DNA of 64,000 bases, taken from positions 310,001-374,000 of the forward strand of contig OY723285.1 of assembly GCA_963210315.1 (NCBI GenBank), given 5' to 3'. The position numbers and the translations under genes were made by a program. Below are positions 62,354 to 64,000 of this stretch, piece after piece; positions within the stretch are counted from its first letter, which is position 1, and every line of letters begins with the position of its first letter. Below the pieces are notes generated by a model that was given only the letters and a program-made list of their open reading frames with translations, was not told the origin of the DNA and made no database searches. The stretch comes from Rhynchopus euleeides. Taxonomy: Eukaryota > Euglenozoa > Diplonemea > Diplonemida > Diplonemidae.

Positions 62354-63014
62354 TTTCTGAGCCTATTCGTCACCTGAATACCTAACTAAAGCTGAGGAGA
62401 AAAGATCCGGGGACCGGCTCAAAAGCCAGTGTACAGTGAAGTGTGGGGGCTGTGAGGGTGAGAGGGGGGGGTGGTTGTTTTGCCTTCCTCTCCCCTAAGA
62501 AAGATTTTGTATTTTTCCCGTCTCGCGGCTTACCCTTCGTCTGTGGAGGCTCCCTTGGCAGGAGGAAGCCTTGCTTTTTTGATTTTGCTTTTTTCTTTTT
62601 CTTCCCGCCAGGGCTCAAGGGAGCCGCAGCAGAGCTGTCAGACGCACTCCGAGCCGCTCGGTCTGCTGGCGCCACCTGGTTCGAGTGCCTTCACTGGGTC
62701 GTGTCTCGCGGAAAGCGAATGACCATCGCCGGACCCCTCACGCCGCCTGGGCAGGCGGTGGGGTGGGAGACGCAGCGATGCTGGTTCCGCAAGCAGCGAC
62801 GCTTCTGGCATTCCGAAGGCGTGTGGACCATCATATTGGAGGGGGGAAGGGGTTCGGGGAGGGCGGGAAAAAAAGGACAAGCAAAATCACATGTGAACAC
62901 GAGGTAGCAAGACACACAGAAAAGAAGCACAAGCAGGGCCGCCGGAAGCACTCCGGCACTGTTATGCATCAGGCCTCAGCGGATGGGCGGCAGACGAACG
63001 CACCTTTTTTTTGT
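62354..63014. other. Intergenic stretch upstream of the ankyrin-kinase-PARP gene
   Basis: No firm gene. A minus frame 62382-62675 (97 codons, KKKKKAKSKK) is Lys/Pro-rich and may be leader. 62888-62975 (CACATGTGAACACGAGGTAG..., TTATGCATCAGGCCT) repeats 37848-37920. Confidence 0.45.
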
Positions 63015-64000
63015 TCACCACTCGTACCTGAGCACGAGGGTCGAGTACACAGTGTTGGGGGCGATGCCTTCAGAAGAGGTGATGCGCGTCATGTCGTGCT
63101 GCGTGCCGTTGGCGCAGAACTGGTTCGGGCAGCTCAGGTACGACCCGCAGCCGCCGGTCGACTCGTAGGCACGGATGGCCAGGCGCTGGCCCTTGTTGAG
63201 GAAGACGGGGTCCGTCGTGTGAGTCTTGTACATCGACACAGCCCCGTTGCGCTTGAAGGTCAGCCCTGCGTTCTCCGTCACAAACGTCCCCTCGTCGAAG
63301 TACGACGCCGACAGGAAGTAGTCCTCCGTGCCGGACGACAGGAAGAGCGTGGCGCCTGCGTCGTCCACCAGCCGCATGCACCCCTCCAGGTACACGTACG
63401 ACGTCGAGTTGACGCTGACCATCACCGCCACCAGCGCCCCGTTGCCGGCGGACGGGCGGGTCATGTTGATCATCTCCAGGTTGCTCACCGCCTGCGGCCC
63501 GAACCGGTCAACCCGCAGCGCCGCCCCCGGCGGCAGCACGACGTCGCCCAGGACGACACGGTAGGCCTCCGTGCCGCGCACAATGGCCCAGTAGATGCTG
63601 TCCTTCGTCACCTGGCTGCCCGCGCGAATCGACACCTTGAACGACGTCTGGAAGGGGATCCGCACCGTCGAGTAGACGCCGCCGCTCTTCGCCGTCTTCC
63701 CGAACAGCGATGTGCCGTACGGGCTGACGTCCCCCTCGCGCGAGACCTGACCCTCGAGCGCCAGCTCGAGCAGCGACAGCTGGAACGCCCCGCCGTCCAC
63801 CACGAACGTCAGCTGCGCGTCCTGCCAGTCCGACGCCTCGCCGCTCGTCGGGTAGACCGAGGGGAAGTGCATCTGCGTCACGACGCACGGCGGCGTCCCG
63901 CAGCTGTGCTCATAGATCAGCACGTCCGTCGCAGCAGGCAGCTTCCCGTTTTTGATCGAATGTCCGAACGTCTTCATATCCGGGGTGTAGTCGATCGCCG
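63015..64000 (-). CDS. DUF2961 (GH172-like) protein, partial at window edge
   Basis: At least 320 residues; the frame is still open at 63998, so the N-terminus lies outside and Met 63977 is probably internal. The signature SSGTEDYFLSASYF is the GTEDYF block of DUF2961, the family that includes GH172 sugar hydrolases. Around it are the expected beta strands (RLVDDAGATLFL, YVYLEGCM, STVRIPFQTSFKVSI). The C-terminus (SCPNQFCANGTQ, YSTLVLRYEW) looks complete and the stop is at 63015. I infer a secreted or lysosomal glycoside hydrolase; substrate unknown. It is co-directional with and upstream of the ankyrin-kinase-PARP gene. Confidence 0.8.
   Translation of the reverse strand, partial: AIDYTPDMKTFGHSIKNGKLPAATDVLIYEHSCGTPPCVVTQMHFPSVYPTSGEASDWQDAQLTFVVDGGAFQLSLLELALEGQVSREGDVSPYGTSLFGKTAKSGGVYSTVRIPFQTSFKVSIRAGSQVTKDSIYWAIVRGTEAYRVVLGDVVLPPGAALRVDRFGPQAVSNLEMINMTRPSAGNGALVAVMVSVNSTSYVYLEGCMRLVDDAGATLFLSSGTEDYFLSASYFDEGTFVTENAGLTFKRNGAVSMYKTHTTDPVFLNKGQRLAIRAYESTGGCGSYLSCPNQFCANGTQHDMTRITSSEGIAPNTVYSTLVLRYEW

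Overview
This window is eukaryotic protist DNA, not bacterial. Host genes are large, mostly intronless and widely spaced. Where introns can be read they are GT-AG. Long non-coding stretches are full of satellites, inverted-repeat elements and retrotransposons. Every host gene I can support lies on the minus strand: a WSC-domain seven-helix protein, an ankyrin protein with a ubiquitin-like N-terminus, a small ankyrin protein, a lectin-like-fold seven-helix protein, a lipase/IPT/P-loop protein, an ankyrin-kinase-PARP protein and a DUF2961 protein. The one-sided orientation and the tyrosine-recombinase (YR) retrotransposons with YR upstream of RT recall Euglenozoa (kinetoplastids or diplonemids). 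This placement is an inference and weak.

Layout: 1-7.7 kb, no gene; small TIR elements, a GC-rich hairpin repeat, a GTCGAC-palindrome cluster and a ~190-bp satellite. 7.7-15.4 kb, WSC protein and two ankyrin genes; the larger ankyrin gene is bracketed by a ~330-bp direct repeat. 15.4-20.5 kb, repeats including an inverted-repeat unit with the same satellite and a solo YR recombination site. 20.5-33.2 kb, a YR retrotransposon cluster: two head-to-tail copies joined by shared recombination cores, between two tandem arrays that share a TGCCCGAGGGGCACC motif. 33.4-37.1 kb, lectin-like-fold seven-helix protein with a frameshift in its stalk. 37.1-41.4 kb, small DNA elements. 41.5-44.3 kb, lipase-IPT-GTPase gene with three frame breaks. 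44.8-52.4 kb, a three-level nested insertion: a CACGG-ended element holding a hAT-like MITE that holds a second YR retrotransposon family. 52.5-53.4 kb, broken RNase H and lipase fragments. 54.1-62.4 kb, ankyrin-kinase-PARP gene, interrupted in exon 2 by a second CACGG element in opposite orientation and lacking the retrotransposon. 63.0-64 kb, DUF2961 gene running off the window.

Main results. (1) Two YR retrotransposon families share the order gag-YR-RT-RNase H and both carry DN instead of DD in the RT catalytic box. Their internal regions are bounded by short cores (19 bp and ~11 bp), and solo flank-core-flank sites look like empty or excised sites. (2) A 3-kb DNA element with a 2-bp target duplication, palindrome-rich ends and three unrecognised genes, one coding a Lys/Ala/Pro-tailed histone-like protein. 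(3) An ankyrin gene whose repeats are each one 108-bp exon in phase 1. Two of these exons are wrecked, by a transposon and by an 11-bp duplication, yet skipping them would keep the frame.

Limits: several long genes have single-base frame breaks, some at homopolymers. I cannot tell assembly indels from true pseudogenes. No rRNA, tRNA or CRISPR array was supported.
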